A stretch of 64,000 nt of DNA, taken from contig NZ_AP028461.1 of the NCBI RefSeq assembly GCF_033097365.1, positions 9,052,001 to 9,116,000 on the forward strand, read 5' to 3'. Shown here one piece after another: positions 1 through 9,160 of this stretch. The position numbers and the translations under genes were made by a program. Position 1 is the stretch's first letter; every line of letters starts with the position of its first letter. The notes under the pieces were generated by a model. That model was given only the letters and a program-made list of their open reading frames with translations. It was not told the origin of the DNA and made no database searches. The DNA comes from Actinoplanes sichuanensis. GTDB lineage: Bacteria > Actinomycetota > Actinomycetes > Mycobacteriales > Micromonosporaceae.

Positions 1-1354
1 CGATCACCACCTGGAGGTCGATCGCGGCCCGCAGCTCCTCGTCGGCGAGACTGCGACCGGCCATCCCGACCAGGATCGCGGCCAGGTCGGCGGCGCTCGC
101 GGTGATCGGCCACGGGTGCGGGCGGCCCCAGGTGAGCAGCCGGACCGCGAACTGCCACAGCGCCCGGACCAGCGCGATCTGCGCCGAGACCGGCTCGACC
201 GGGGCCCAGTGGGCGAACAGCACGGCGAGCCCGTCGCCGGTCACCGTGATGCCGGAGAGGTCGGCGAGCGCCTCCGGGCCGCTGATCGGGCCGGTTCCGA
301 GCCAGGCCTCGTACCCGGCGATCTCCTGCCGCAGGCCGCGCACGTCGCCGGCCGCGCAGAGGGCCAGCAGCCGATCCTCCAGCAGGCATCCAGCGGTGGG
401 CTGGAGCACCTGGACCCGGCGCAGCCCGTCGAACTCCAGGGGTGTGTCGGCGGGCGTCAGCATCCGCGGCCCGTCGGCGTCGACGGCGTAGACCCCGTTG
501 ACGTCGGCGACCAGTACGTCGTCTCGAACCCGGAGGCGATCCTCGGCGCCCGGCGCGGCGGCGATGACCAGCCAGCCACCGGCCACGGTCTCCTCGGCGC
601 CCGCCCGCAGCGCGCGGGCGACGAGCTCACGAGGGTCGCCGAGCACCGGACGGCCGCGGAACGCGGTGGTGTAGGCGTGCGCGAGGGCCGTCTGCAGCCA
701 GGACCGCAGCGGGGACGCGGCGTCACCGAGGGCTGCGCCGCCGACCAGCACGGCCGGATCGGCGGGCTCCGGGAACGCGGCCCAGACCCCGGCCGGGGCC
801 AGGCCGGAGGCGGTCAACCGGGCGGTCAGCTGGGCGCGGGACGCCGGACCGTCGACGTCGACGCTCCACGCGGCGGAGTCTCGGAAGCGGGCGCCCGGGT
901 CGAGACGGACCGTGTGGTGGGCGCCGAGCTGGTTGTCGTGCATCAGGACCAGCGCGCCGCCCGGGCGCACCGCCCCGGCGAGGAGCTGGAACAACTCGTC
1001 GGCGGAGAGCTGATCGCCCTCGGCCGAGTTGAGCCGTCCGATGCCGTCGGTGGCGACCACCAGGTCGTACCCCCCGGTCAGATCGATCTTGCCGAAGGCG
1101 CCCGACCGGATCGTGATCGTGGGGTGGGTGGTGGCGGCCTGCTCGGCGTCGGTGAGCGAACGCAGCACCCAGGTCACCTCGGCACCGTCCGCGTCGAGGG
1201 CGGCGACCAGGTCGGCCGGGTGCGGACCGGCGACCAGCACGGTCCGCCCGGGTCCGGCCAGCTCGGCGATCAGGTGGTGCAGCAGCGGGTTGCTCCGGCC
1301 GACCCGATCACTCCAGTTGAACATCTCGCCGCCGGAGCGGATCAGGTTCGGCAT
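1..1354 (-). CDS. Methyltransferase-like protein, copy 1 (3' end cut by window edge)
   Basis: Reading is open from an ATG at 1354 to the window edge, about 451 codons. The start overlaps the stop of the upstream gene as TGATG. The N-terminal 200 residues look like a Rossmann methyltransferase: a VLVAGPHPADL strand-loop, a YDLVVATDGIGRL strand and an RPGGALVLMHDN strand. Motif I lacks the usual GxGxG glycines, so SAM binding is uncertain. The rest is an alpha/beta region of unknown role. It is a clear paralog of the gene at 18407-19837, sharing GGEM near the N-terminus, VLVAGPH and a late HPWP motif. In both places it follows the same GT-B-like partner. The function is not known; a role in modifying or handling a surface sugar is inferred from context. 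Confidence 0.75.
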   Translation of the reverse strand, partial: MPNLIRSGGEMFNWSDRVGRSNPLLHHLIAELAGPGRTVLVAGPHPADLVAALDADGAEVTWVLRSLTDAEQAATTHPTITIRSGAFGKIDLTGGYDLVVATDGIGRLNSAEGDQLSADELFQLLAGAVRPGGALVLMHDNQLGAHHTVRLDPGARFRDSAAWSVDVDGPASRAQLTARLTASGLAPAGVWAAFPEPADPAVLVGGAALGDAASPLRSWLQTALAHAYTTAFRGRPVLGDPRELVARALRAGAEETVAGGWLVIAAAPGAEDRLRVRDDVLVADVNGVYAVDADGPRMLTPADTPLEFDGLRRVQVLQPTAGCLLEDRLLALCAAGDVRGLRQEIAGYEAWLGTGPISGPEALADLSGITVTGDGLAVLFAHWAPVEPVSAQIALVRALWQFAVRLLTWGRPHPWPITASAADLAAILVGMAGRSLADEELRAAIDLQVVI

Positions 1355-2181
1355 CACACGTACCCCTCCTTCGGCCAGCCCAGGAGCTTGCGCAGCTCGT
1401 CGGGGCGGGCCAGTTCGTCGGCGCCCAGCTGGGTCCGGGCGAGTCGATGGCCGGTCGCGAAGTCGGTCGCCCGGCCGTACAGCTCCGGCCACTGCCGGTG
1501 CAGACGCGGTTCGCCGCCGAAGGTCATGTCGGCGTTGTCCAGGACCATCGGGTCGCCGTAGACGGCCGCCTCCCGGCCGGCGAGCAGGCCGTACCAGATC
1601 GCGCTGCACAGCCGGTTGGAGACGACCCGGCGATGACGGCGTAGCTCGGCCAGCTGGTCGACGAGGAAGTCACGATGGTGGTCACGCCACCAGAAGCCGC
1701 GGTAGCCGTGGCAGATGACCCGGAATCCGGCCCGCTCGTAGAGGTGCCGGACCCGGCGCATCCGGTACTCGTTCCAGTACAGGCAGGCGGTGATCGGGCC
1801 GGTCTCGGTCTCTCTGACCTCGTCGATGAGCCGCTGGTGGTCGCCGTGCACCTGCTGGCCCTCCCAGCCGTGGAAGGGGTAGAAGATGGTCCCCTCACCC
1901 GGCTCGACGGGCGGCGGCGTCATCTCGACCAGATACGCGAACGGGGCGCCGACCACCACCACATTGCGGCGGCCCTGCGACCAGGAGCGGCGGCGGGTCT
2001 CCTCGGACCAGACCAGGAGGCGGGCGCCGTCGACGTACGGCGTACCGGGCGCCAGCCCGTCCCCGATGTTCCAGCCGTGCTGGAGGTACCCCTGGATCCG
2101 GGGCGGATGCAGCGGTTCCGGCATCCCGCAGTAGCGGGCCAGGATGTGCGAGTGGCCGTAGTGGTGGTTGGCGTGGTGCAT
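1354..2181 (-). CDS. GT-B-like glycan protein, copy 1 (candidate glycosyltransferase)
   Basis: 275 aa from an ATG at 2181, chosen because it aligns with the paralog start (MHH.NH.YGH.H) and has a GGAAG ribosome site just upstream. It is paralogous to 17601-18410 along its full length. Shared blocks include GYLQHGWN, YPFHGWEGQ, LYWNE, QLAELRRHRRV, SNRL and AVYGDPM. The late SNRL..A..YG...G...AVYGD block resembles the C-terminal nucleotide-binding half of GT-B capsule or sialyl-type transferases. A sugar-transfer role is therefore plausible but unproven. It is followed with a 1-nt overlap by the methyltransferase-like gene, the same order as at 17.6-19.8 kb. Confidence 0.75.
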   Translation of the reverse strand: MHHANHHYGHSHILARYCGMPEPLHPPRIQGYLQHGWNIGDGLAPGTPYVDGARLLVWSEETRRRSWSQGRRNVVVVGAPFAYLVEMTPPPVEPGEGTIFYPFHGWEGQQVHGDHQRLIDEVRETETGPITACLYWNEYRMRRVRHLYERAGFRVICHGYRGFWWRDHHRDFLVDQLAELRRHRRVVSNRLCSAIWYGLLAGREAAVYGDPMVLDNADMTFGGEPRLHRQWPELYGRATDFATGHRLARTQLGADELARPDELRKLLGWPKEGYV

Positions 2182-2456
2182 CGTCTTCCGCTCCGTCCGC
2201 GTGCGGAGCCGCACGTTATCAGCCTTTCCTACGCCGTTTTATGCGCTTTTGATAGCAATGCCTTCGGGAAGTCACCGCCTCGACAACCAGAATTCAGGCA
2301 ACCGTCCCCCGCCGGGGTCGGTGGGCGATTCCCAAGATCGTGTTCTAAAGTGGACGGACAGGCCCGCTCTCCAGCAGGAGCGCCTGGAACCGGCCGGGGT
2401 GGGCGCCGCCACGTCCCCCCGGCCGGCCACCCGGCTGTGGGCTAACGTCCCGGGTG

Positions 2457-2801
2457 ATGGATCTCGACGTGCACCCCACCGATCTGGCCGCGGTCGCCGC
2501 CGGTGGCGTGCTCGGCGCCCTGGCCCGGTTCGGCATCGCCACCGCCTGGCCGCACGATCCCGGCGGTTTCCCCTGGTCCACCTGGGTGATCAACGTGTCC
2601 GGTTGTCTCCTGATCGGCGTGCTCAACACCCGGATCCAGGGCCGGATTCCGCGGCTGCTGCTCGGCACCGGGTTCCTCGGCGGCTACACCACGTTCTCCA
2701 CCGCGATCGCCGAGGTCTCTCAGGCCGGCCTGGTCTACCTGGCGGCCACCCTGATCGGTGCCGTGCTGGCGGTCGCCGCCGGAAGCGCCCTGGCCCGATG
2801 A
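2457..2801 (+). CDS. crcB: Fluoride channel FluC/CrcB, first subunit
   Basis: About 114 aa with four hydrophobic segments. It carries the family signatures GGVLGALARF near the N-terminus, a WVINVSGCLLIG helix and GFLGGYTTFST. FluC proteins export fluoride through dual-topology dimers in the cytoplasmic membrane. It overlaps the next gene, also a FluC, as ATGA, which is the paired arrangement usual in Gram-positive bacteria and suggests a heterodimer. An in-frame GTG at 2454 is an alternative start. No convincing fluoride riboswitch was found in the preceding 200 bases. Confidence 0.92.
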   Translation: MDLDVHPTDLAAVAAGGVLGALARFGIATAWPHDPGGFPWSTWVINVSGCLLIGVLNTRIQGRIPRLLLGTGFLGGYTTFSTAIAEVSQAGLVYLAATLIGAVLAVAAGSALAR

Positions 2802-3157
2802 CGGTCCTGCTGGTGGCGCTGGGCGCGGCGGTCGGCGCGCCCCTGCGGTTCCTCACCGACCGGATCATGCAGGCCCGGTTCGGGGCGGCCTTCCCGTGGG
2901 GCACGCTCGCCGTCAACGTGACCGGCTCGTTCGTACTCGGCCTGGTCCTCGGGCTGCCGCTCGCACCCGGGGTGGTGGCGCTGCTCGGCACCGGGTTCTG
3001 CGGTGCCCTCACCACGTATTCGACGTTCAGCTGGGAGATCCTGACCCTGTCCCGGCGGCGGGAGATCCTGGCCGCCACCGGATACGCGTTGCTCAGCATC
3101 ACCGCCGGAATGGGCGCCGCCATGATCGGCGGCGCCCTCGGGCACATGCTCAGCTGA
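2798..3157 (+). CDS. crcB: Fluoride channel FluC/CrcB, second subunit
   Basis: 119 aa, four hydrophobic segments, with AVGAPLRFLTD, AVNVTGSFVLG and GFCGALTTYSTF matching the CrcB family. Its ATG overlaps the stop of the first subunit (ATGA), so the two are probably translated together at matched levels. The 3' end overlaps the convergent MMPL gene by 8 bp. Confidence 0.92.
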   Translation: MTVLLVALGAAVGAPLRFLTDRIMQARFGAAFPWGTLAVNVTGSFVLGLVLGLPLAPGVVALLGTGFCGALTTYSTFSWEILTLSRRREILAATGYALLSITAGMGAAMIGGALGHMLS

Positions 3158-5351
3158 CCGGGGCCAGCTCCCGCTCCTCGGCGCGGGTCGGGCCGTCCTG
3201 CGCGGGCGGCTCGTGGGCGATCTCCGGCAGCCAGCCCAGCCACTTCGGCAGCCACCAGTTGGCCCGGCCGAGCAGCGCCATCATCGCCGGCAGTAGCACC
3301 GCCCGGATGATCGTGGCGTCCAGCAGGACCGCGGCGGCCAGGCCCACACCCAGCTCCTTGGTGGCGGTCAGCGGCAGGGTGGCGAAGAGCGCGAACACCG
3401 CGACCATCACCACGGCGGCACTGGTGATCACACCGGCGGTCCGGCCGATGCCCTCGCGGACCGCGTCCCGGGTCGACAGGCCCCGGTCGTGGCCCTCACG
3501 GATCCGGCTGACCACGAAGACGTGGTAGTCCATCGAGAGCCCGAAGAGGATCACGAAGAGGAACATCGGGATCCAGTTCGTGATGCCCCCGCCGGAGACG
3601 AAGCCGAGCTGCTCCTCGAAGTGGCCGTACTGGAAGACCCAGACCAGCATGCCGTAGCAGGCCGCGACCGACAGCAGGTTCAGCAGCAGTCCGGTGACCG
3701 CGACCACGACCGACCGGAACGACACCAGCAGCAGGATGAAGGCCAGTCCGAGGACGAAGGCGAACACCAGCGGCAGGGTCTTCGACAGCTGCTCGTTGTA
3801 GTCGACACCACCCGCGGTGGACCCGGTGACCAGCGCCGTGGCACCGCCGATCCGGCCGAAGGTGTCCGGCACGACCCGGTCCCGCAGCAGGTTCAGCGCG
3901 TCGACGGCGACACTGTCGCTCTCCTTGCCGGCCAGGCCGACCGAGACGATCGCGACATCCCCGGCCGGGTTGACCTCGACGTCGACCGGCTCGACCAGCT
4001 TCCCGCCGCTGGCGGCGACCGCGGTCTTGAAGGCCGCGAGCGTCTGCTCGAACTCGGGCGTCTTCACCGAGTCGTCCTTGACCACGATCTGCGCCGGGGT
4101 GGTCTTGCTCGGGAAGGCCTCGCCGATGGCGACGAAGGTCTGCACCACCGGAGCGTTCGGCGAGACGTCCTGGATCGCCTGGCCACGGGTCTTCAGATCG
4201 AGCGCGGGGTAGGCCAGCGCGGCAAGCGCGGCGATGGCGACCATCGCCGAGATCAACGGCTTGGCGAGTACGACCCGGAGCAGCGCGTTCCAGACTCGGC
4301 CGTCACTGTTGCGCCGGTACAGGCCGGGGATCTTGATCGAGTCGACCCGGTCGCCCAGCGCCGAGAGCAGCGCTGGGAGCACGGTCAGCGAGCCGAGTAC
4401 CGCGGTGGCGACCACCAGGATGGTCCCGGCGGCGAAGCTGACGAACACGACGTCCTGGGTGAAGAACATGCCGGCCATGGCGATCATGACGGTCAGGCCG
4501 GACACCCAGATGGAACGGCCCGAGGTCTGCGCCGCGATCATCAGTGCCCGGTGCGGGTCGGCGCCCCGGCGGCGCTCGTCGCGCTCCCGGCGGATGTAGA
4601 ACAGGCAGTAGTCGACCCCGACGGCCAGGCCGATCAGCAGCATGACGTGCGTCGTCTCGTCGACCGCGGGAGCGTACCGGCTCGCCGCCGCCATCAGGCC
4701 GATCGCCGCGACCACCGACATGATCGCCAGCAGGACCGGCAGGAACGCGGCGACCACGGCCCCGAAGGCCACCAGCAGGATGCCCAGAGTGACCGGGATG
4801 GAGAGCATCCCCAGCCGGTTCAGGCCGCCGTCCAGCTCCTCGCTGACCAACTGGTCGGCGCTGGCCGAACCGGCCTCGGCGACGTACAGGTCGGGGTGGG
4901 CGCTCTGCACCCGGGCGACCGCCTCCATCGCCGGGCCGACCCGCTCCTCCGCGGTGTCGGCGTCACCGGCGATGTTGAAGGTGATCAGTGTCGACCGGCC
5001 GTCCGGCGACTCGATCGGCGCCTGCACGTCGATGACGTCCCGGATCGTGCCCAGAGCCCGGGTGACCTCCTCCGCAGCGGCCACCCGGTCGGTGCCGGCC
5101 CGGTTCTGGATCAGCACCATCTCACCGGCCGGCTGCTCCGGGAAACCGGCCGCCGCGACGATCCGGTCGGCGTCACCCGAGTCGCCGTGCCCGGCCGTGC
5201 TCTCATCCGCCTGCCGGGTGCCGATCTGGGCGCTGAGGACCACCGTCGCGATCACGAAAGCGATCCAGCCGAGGATCGCGAGTGCCCGATGGCGGGCACT
5301 CCAGATCGCGACACGAGCCGCGATCCCCTTGACGTTTTCCCTGTTCTCCAT
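3150..5351 (-). CDS. MMPL/RND-family membrane transporter
   Basis: 733 aa. The start at 5351 (MENREN) was chosen because the longer frame adds a non-conserved leader. The layout is typical of actinobacterial MMPL proteins: one N-terminal membrane helix (ALAILGWIAFVIATVVL), a large outer loop, a five- to six-helix block with GLAVGVDYCLFYIRR, a second outer loop, and a second helix block with LFGLSMDYHVFVVSR. The GxxxDY pairs are the family's proton-relay sites. The substrate (lipid, drug or polyketide) cannot be told from sequence. It lies 71 bp downstream of a response-regulator gene on the same strand, suggesting control by that two-component system. Confidence 0.9.
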   Translation of the reverse strand: MENRENVKGIAARVAIWSARHRALAILGWIAFVIATVVLSAQIGTRQADESTAGHGDSGDADRIVAAAGFPEQPAGEMVLIQNRAGTDRVAAAEEVTRALGTIRDVIDVQAPIESPDGRSTLITFNIAGDADTAEERVGPAMEAVARVQSAHPDLYVAEAGSASADQLVSEELDGGLNRLGMLSIPVTLGILLVAFGAVVAAFLPVLLAIMSVVAAIGLMAAASRYAPAVDETTHVMLLIGLAVGVDYCLFYIRRERDERRRGADPHRALMIAAQTSGRSIWVSGLTVMIAMAGMFFTQDVVFVSFAAGTILVVATAVLGSLTVLPALLSALGDRVDSIKIPGLYRRNSDGRVWNALLRVVLAKPLISAMVAIAALAALAYPALDLKTRGQAIQDVSPNAPVVQTFVAIGEAFPSKTTPAQIVVKDDSVKTPEFEQTLAAFKTAVAASGGKLVEPVDVEVNPAGDVAIVSVGLAGKESDSVAVDALNLLRDRVVPDTFGRIGGATALVTGSTAGGVDYNEQLSKTLPLVFAFVLGLAFILLLVSFRSVVVAVTGLLLNLLSVAACYGMLVWVFQYGHFEEQLGFVSGGGITNWIPMFLFVILFGLSMDYHVFVVSRIREGHDRGLSTRDAVREGIGRTAGVITSAAVVMVAVFALFATLPLTATKELGVGLAAAVLLDATIIRAVLLPAMMALLGRANWWLPKWLGWLPEIAHEPPAQDGPTRAEERELAPVS

Positions 5352-5422
5352 GGGTAAGACGCTATGGAGTCCGAAGTAGCCGATCGATACGGCGGACACC
5401 CCGGTCGGGGGTAGGGCTAGCC

Positions 5423-6067
5423 CTACGGTTGCAGGTAGGCCAGCACTGCCAGGACCCGCCGGTGCTGCTCCTCGTCCTGATGCAGGCCCAGCTTGGTGAA
5501 GATGTTGCGGACGTGCTTCTCCACCGCACCGTCGGTGACCACCATCTTGCGGGCGATCGCGGTGTTCGACATGCCTTCGGCCATCAGCCCCAGCACCTCC
5601 CGCTCACGCGGGGTCAGGCTGCGCATCGGGTCGTCCCGGCGGCGCCGGACCAGCAGCTGGGCGACCACCTCCGGATCCAGCACGGTGCCGCCCTCGGCCA
5701 CCCGCCGAAGGTTGTCGAGGAACTCGGCGACCAGCGACACCCGGTCCTTGAGCAGATAGCCGATCGCCCCACGGCGGTCGGCGAGAAGATCGTCGGCGTA
5801 CGACACCTCGACGTACTGGGAGAGCACCAGGATCGGACTGCCGGGCACCGCGGCCCGGGCCTCGACGGCGGCGCGAAGTCCTTCGTCGGTGTGCGACGGC
5901 GGCATCCGGACGTCCACGATGGAGACGTCCGGACGATGGTCCTTGATCGATTGAACGAGAGAGGGCCCGTCCCCGACGGCCGAGACGACGGTGTGACCGT
6001 TCTCCTCGACGAGCCGGATCAGGCCCTCCCGCAACAGCACCGCATCATCGGCAATGACCACCCGCAT
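5423..6067 (-). CDS. NarL/LuxR-type response regulator
   Basis: 214 aa. The receiver domain has an acidic pocket (IADDA), phospho-acceptor Asp52 in IVDVRMP, and a late Lys in YLLKDR. A GerE/LuxR helix-turn-helix follows (LTPREREVLGLMAEGMSN, about residues 150-168). It lies 28 bp after the histidine kinase gene and before the MMPL transporter, all on the minus strand. The probable role is a transcription activator phosphorylated by that kinase. Confidence 0.93.
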   Translation of the reverse strand: MRVVIADDAVLLREGLIRLVEENGHTVVSAVGDGPSLVQSIKDHRPDVSIVDVRMPPSHTDEGLRAAVEARAAVPGSPILVLSQYVEVSYADDLLADRRGAIGYLLKDRVSLVAEFLDNLRRVAEGGTVLDPEVVAQLLVRRRRDDPMRSLTPREREVLGLMAEGMSNTAIARKMVVTDGAVEKHVRNIFTKLGLHQDEEQHRRVLAVLAYLQP

Positions 6068-6095
6068 GCGCTCATGCTGTCAGATCCCCTCGATG

Positions 6096-7400
6096 TCAGA
6101 GGGGCAGCGCCGCCGTGAGCCGTGTGCCGCCGTCGTCCGGGCTGTCCACCGCGAGGACTCCGCCGGCCGCCCGCACCCGGTCGTCCAGGCCGGCCAGACC
6201 GTGCCCCTTGGCCAGGCTCGCCCCGCCCACCCCGTCGTCGGCGACCGTCACGATCAGGCCGGTGGCGATCCGCTGCACGCTGACCTGCACCTCACTGGCG
6301 TGGCTGTGCTTGGCGACGTTGGTCAGCGCCTCGGCCACCACGAAGTAGGCGGTCGACTCGACACCCGGGTCCAGTCGGTCCATCTCCGGCGCGTCCAGGT
6401 CGACCGGGATCGTGCACCGGCCGGCCAGCGCGGTCAGCGCCGCCTGCAGACCGCGGTCCACCAGGATCGGCGGGGCGATGCCGCGGGACAGGGCGCGCAG
6501 CTCGTCGAGGGTCTCCCGGGTCTGGGTGAGTGCTTCGGCCACGATCGCCCGGGCCCGCTCCGGGTCGTCGGTGAACTGCTGCTCGGCCCGGCCCAGGTCC
6601 ATGGCGAGACGGACCAGCCGCTGCTGCGGGCCGTCGTGGATGTCGCGTTCCAGTCTGCGCAGCGCCACCGCCTCGGCGGAGACCGCGGCCGCCTTCTGCT
6701 GTTGGGCCACATCGCGTGCCTGCTCGGCCTCGGCCACCTGCCGGCGCAGCTCGTACACACTGACCAGCAGGCCACGGGCGAACCACGCCTCCATCAGCGC
6801 GGCGCCACGGACCACCCAGGACAGCGTGCCGGCGAAGAACACCCCGATGGAGAAGTTGAGGAGCATCCGGTTGACCATCGTGTCCTGGAAGCCGAGCAGC
6901 TCGTGCAGTTCGTAGTTGTCCGGCGGGTGCGGCAGCGACCAGTCCCACAACGGGTAGGTGAGACCGCCCAGGGCGATCGCCCACCAGACCACGACGAAGC
7001 AGAACCCGATGATGTTCGGGATGAACCGGAAGATCGCGTGCACCAGGTCGAGCCAGGTCTGCCCGTCGGTCAGCGGCCCGAGCGTACGGCGGACGAAGCC
7101 CTGGCCACGGTTGCTCTTGTAGATCGGGTGCGAACTCTTGCGCCGCAGCACCGGACCGATCCGGGCCCGCTCGGTCATGGCGAACCCGCGGGACAGCATC
7201 AGCGTGCCGACCAGGATCGGGAGGCCGACCCAGATGATCGCGGTGCCGATGCCGACCGCGAACCCGGTGATGCCGACGACCAGCGTGATCAGGCCGAGCG
7301 GGAAACCGAGCAGCACGTACTGTGTGTCGATCGCCAGCTGGCGCAGGTAGCGACCGATCAGGCTCCGGGTGGGCGCCGTGTCGGCGTGTGTCGTCGTCAT
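6096..7400 (-). CDS. Sensor histidine kinase, NarL-partner (HisKA_3) type
   Basis: 434 aa. An N-terminal sensor region (about 1-200) has four predicted membrane segments with short loops, as in the actinobacterial 'putative sensor' family. A coiled linker follows, then a HisKA_3 dimerisation domain with phospho-acceptor His255 in DIHDGPQQRL. The ATPase domain carries an N-box (EALTNVAKHS) and a G-box (VADDGVGG). It most likely phosphorylates the response regulator encoded 28 bp downstream. The compact sensor is the type associated with membrane stress sensing; the stimulus itself is not visible. Confidence 0.92.
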   Translation of the reverse strand: MTTTHADTAPTRSLIGRYLRQLAIDTQYVLLGFPLGLITLVVGITGFAVGIGTAIIWVGLPILVGTLMLSRGFAMTERARIGPVLRRKSSHPIYKSNRGQGFVRRTLGPLTDGQTWLDLVHAIFRFIPNIIGFCFVVVWWAIALGGLTYPLWDWSLPHPPDNYELHELLGFQDTMVNRMLLNFSIGVFFAGTLSWVVRGAALMEAWFARGLLVSVYELRRQVAEAEQARDVAQQQKAAAVSAEAVALRRLERDIHDGPQQRLVRLAMDLGRAEQQFTDDPERARAIVAEALTQTRETLDELRALSRGIAPPILVDRGLQAALTALAGRCTIPVDLDAPEMDRLDPGVESTAYFVVAEALTNVAKHSHASEVQVSVQRIATGLIVTVADDGVGGASLAKGHGLAGLDDRVRAAGGVLAVDSPDDGGTRLTAALPL

Positions 7401-7479
7401 GTCTTGAACCTAGGCATCCGCGCCCAGCCGGACGATCCGGTGGACTGCCGGACCGATGGTAGGGATAACCCGACCCCCG

Positions 7480-7869
7480 TCAGACGAAGATCCACTTCCG
7501 GGACGCGAAGTAGTTGACCGTCGACAGCACGGCCGTGGTGAACACCTTGGCCACCAGGTACATCACGCCCAGTGTCGTGAGCGCCCGCATCAGTAGGACG
7601 GTGAACAGCAGGTTTGCGCCCACCAGCGCGAGATAGGCGACCAGTTGGCGACGCAGCCGACCGGTCGAGGAGAAGGCCCACTGCCGGTTGAGGGCGAAGT
7701 TGACCACAAAACCGGCGAGGAAAGCCAGCGCGGTGGCCGGCTCCAGGCGTAGGCCGGCCAGACCGTGCAGCAGGTAGAGCAGGCCGGCGTCCACCACCAC
7801 GCTGGCGCCACCTACCAGCAGGAACCGGAAACCGCTGCTCCGGTACAACCTGAGCGCGCCGGCGGTCAC
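7480..7869 (-). CDS. GtrA-like flippase family protein
   Basis: 129 aa from a GTG at 7869, overlapping the glycosyltransferase stop (GTGA). It has four hydrophobic segments with the GtrA signatures RFLLVGGASVVVDAG, FVVNFALNRQWAFSS and a terminal NYFASRKWIFV. GtrA proteins are thought to move polyprenyl-phosphate-linked sugars across the membrane. Location right after a GT2 gene supports that role here. Confidence 0.88.
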   Translation of the reverse strand: MTAGALRLYRSSGFRFLLVGGASVVVDAGLLYLLHGLAGLRLEPATALAFLAGFVVNFALNRQWAFSSTGRLRRQLVAYLALVGANLLFTVLLMRALTTLGVMYLVAKVFTTAVLSTVNYFASRKWIFV

Positions 7870-8567
7870 CGGCGGACCAGGGCGAGCAGCAGCGCCAGGC
7901 CGGAACGGAACAGGTAGACCATCGCCTTCGCCGGTGAGGCGCTCGGTGTGCCGCCCTGGCGCGGGCGCATCGACACCGGAATCTGCTTGATCACGTATCC
8001 GGACCGCTTGGCCTGGACGATCGTGTCGACCGTGTCGCCGAGGTACTCGACCGGGAAGTTGGTCGAGTAGAAGGAGATCAGCTCGCCCCGGCAGGCCCGG
8101 AACCCGGACGTGGTGTCGGTGAGCCGGGTGCCGGCGATCGACGACAGCGCCATCGACAGCAGCTTCATCGCCCACTGCCGCGGGCCGCGGACCCGGTACT
8201 CGCCCTCACCCGCGAACCGGGCGCCGATCACCAGGTCCGCGTCGGCCAGTGCCGCCACCATGTCCCGGATGTACCGCGGATCGTGCTGTCCGTCGGCGTC
8301 CATCTGCACGGCGATGTCGTATCCGTGCTCGACGGCGTAGCGGTAGCCGAGCCGGCGCGCCCCGCCCACACCGAGGTTGTAGGGCAGCCGCACCACCTTC
8401 GCGCCGGCCGACCGGGCCACCGACGCGGTGGCGTCCCGCGAGCAGTCGTCGACCACCAGGATGTCGGTGCCGGGAAATTCCCGGTGAATTTCTTTGATCA
8501 CCGCGTCGATCGATTCCGCCTCATTCCAGGCGGGCAGGATGGTCAGCAGTCGCTCATCGGTCGCCAT
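7866..8567 (-). CDS. GT2-family glycosyltransferase (polyprenyl-phosphate sugar synthase-like)
   Basis: 233 aa. GT-A fold with ILPAWNEAESI at the N-terminus, nucleotide-binding LVVDDCSRDAT, and the DxD metal site in VQMDADGQHDP. Lacking a long membrane tail, it resembles DPM1/GtrB-type enzymes that load a sugar onto polyprenyl phosphate. The start ATG at 8567 overlaps the preceding stop as TGATG. The neighbours (DUF2304 and GtrA) are the usual companions of such enzymes. The sugar specificity is unknown. Confidence 0.88.
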   Translation of the reverse strand: MATDERLLTILPAWNEAESIDAVIKEIHREFPGTDILVVDDCSRDATASVARSAGAKVVRLPYNLGVGGARRLGYRYAVEHGYDIAVQMDADGQHDPRYIRDMVAALADADLVIGARFAGEGEYRVRGPRQWAMKLLSMALSSIAGTRLTDTTSGFRACRGELISFYSTNFPVEYLGDTVDTIVQAKRSGYVIKQIPVSMRPRQGGTPSASPAKAMVYLFRSGLALLLALVRR

Positions 8568-8932
8568 CACGGCGTGGTCACTCTCTCCCGCGATTCCTGC
8601 AATTCGGCGACATCCGCCCGGAGAAGCGCGATCTCCTCGGAGAGACTGCGCGTCTCCTCCTCCAGACGGCTGCTCTCCCAGGAGAGGTGTACGGCCACGA
8701 GAAACAGGAAGACGACGCTCAGAAACAGGAACAGACTCAGGCCGGACGCGATGCCGAGGACCGAGGTGAACCCGTCCAGCAGCGTCGGTACGAACGCCAG
8801 CGGGAGCACGGCAATGGCCACCAGCAGCCACAACGCGCCGTACTTCTCCCGCAGTTGCCGCCGCCGCAGCAGCTCGATGATGACAACCAGCATGATCAGC
8901 CCGGTTGTCGCGGTCACGAAGACAAGCCTCAT
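8567..8932 (-). CDS. DUF2304 membrane protein
   Basis: 121 aa with an N-terminal helix, the basic stretch RRRQLREKYGALWLLVA typical of DUF2304, two further helices and a C-terminal heptad-rich segment (SSRLEEETRSLSEEIALL) that probably forms a coiled coil. DUF2304 genes commonly sit beside GT2/GtrA pairs, and this is the first gene of that trio here. The exact function is unknown. Confidence 0.82.
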   Translation of the reverse strand: MRLVFVTATTGLIMLVVIIELLRRRQLREKYGALWLLVAIAVLPLAFVPTLLDGFTSVLGIASGLSLFLFLSVVFLFLVAVHLSWESSRLEEETRSLSEEIALLRADVAELQESRERVTTP

Positions 8933-9160
8933 CGGATTCCCCTGAAGTCCCGTTCGGTGCGGGGTCGAGAGTCAGGGATGAATGCGGCCCGCCGGTGTGC
9001 AGTCGGCGAGTGCCATGTGGACATGACATGTCCAGAGAATGTCGATGAGCGTCATGCGGGAAATCGAGACGTCGATGATCTCCGGTTGCTGCTACCGTTT
9101 CGCCGATTGTCCGCCGGCCGCCGGCATCCGGCGCCCCAGTAGGGAAGAAAAGCGACGCCC
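8933..9160 (+). promoter_or_regulatory. Divergent intergenic region
   Basis: 228 bp between the DUF2304 gene (minus) and the GT39-like gene (plus), with lower GC than its surroundings. It should hold both promoters. No clear -35/-10 pair or operator could be assigned with confidence. Confidence 0.35.

Noticed and set aside
2182..2456. Fluoride riboswitch before crcB
   Set aside because: The short leader does not show the conserved crcB-motif pairings; only a loose GGTGATGG match at the start codon.
3489..5357. 622-codon open frame on the plus strand
   Set aside because: Shadow of the MMPL gene; the product is Arg/Asp/Gln low complexity without domains, as expected antisense to a high-GC gene.
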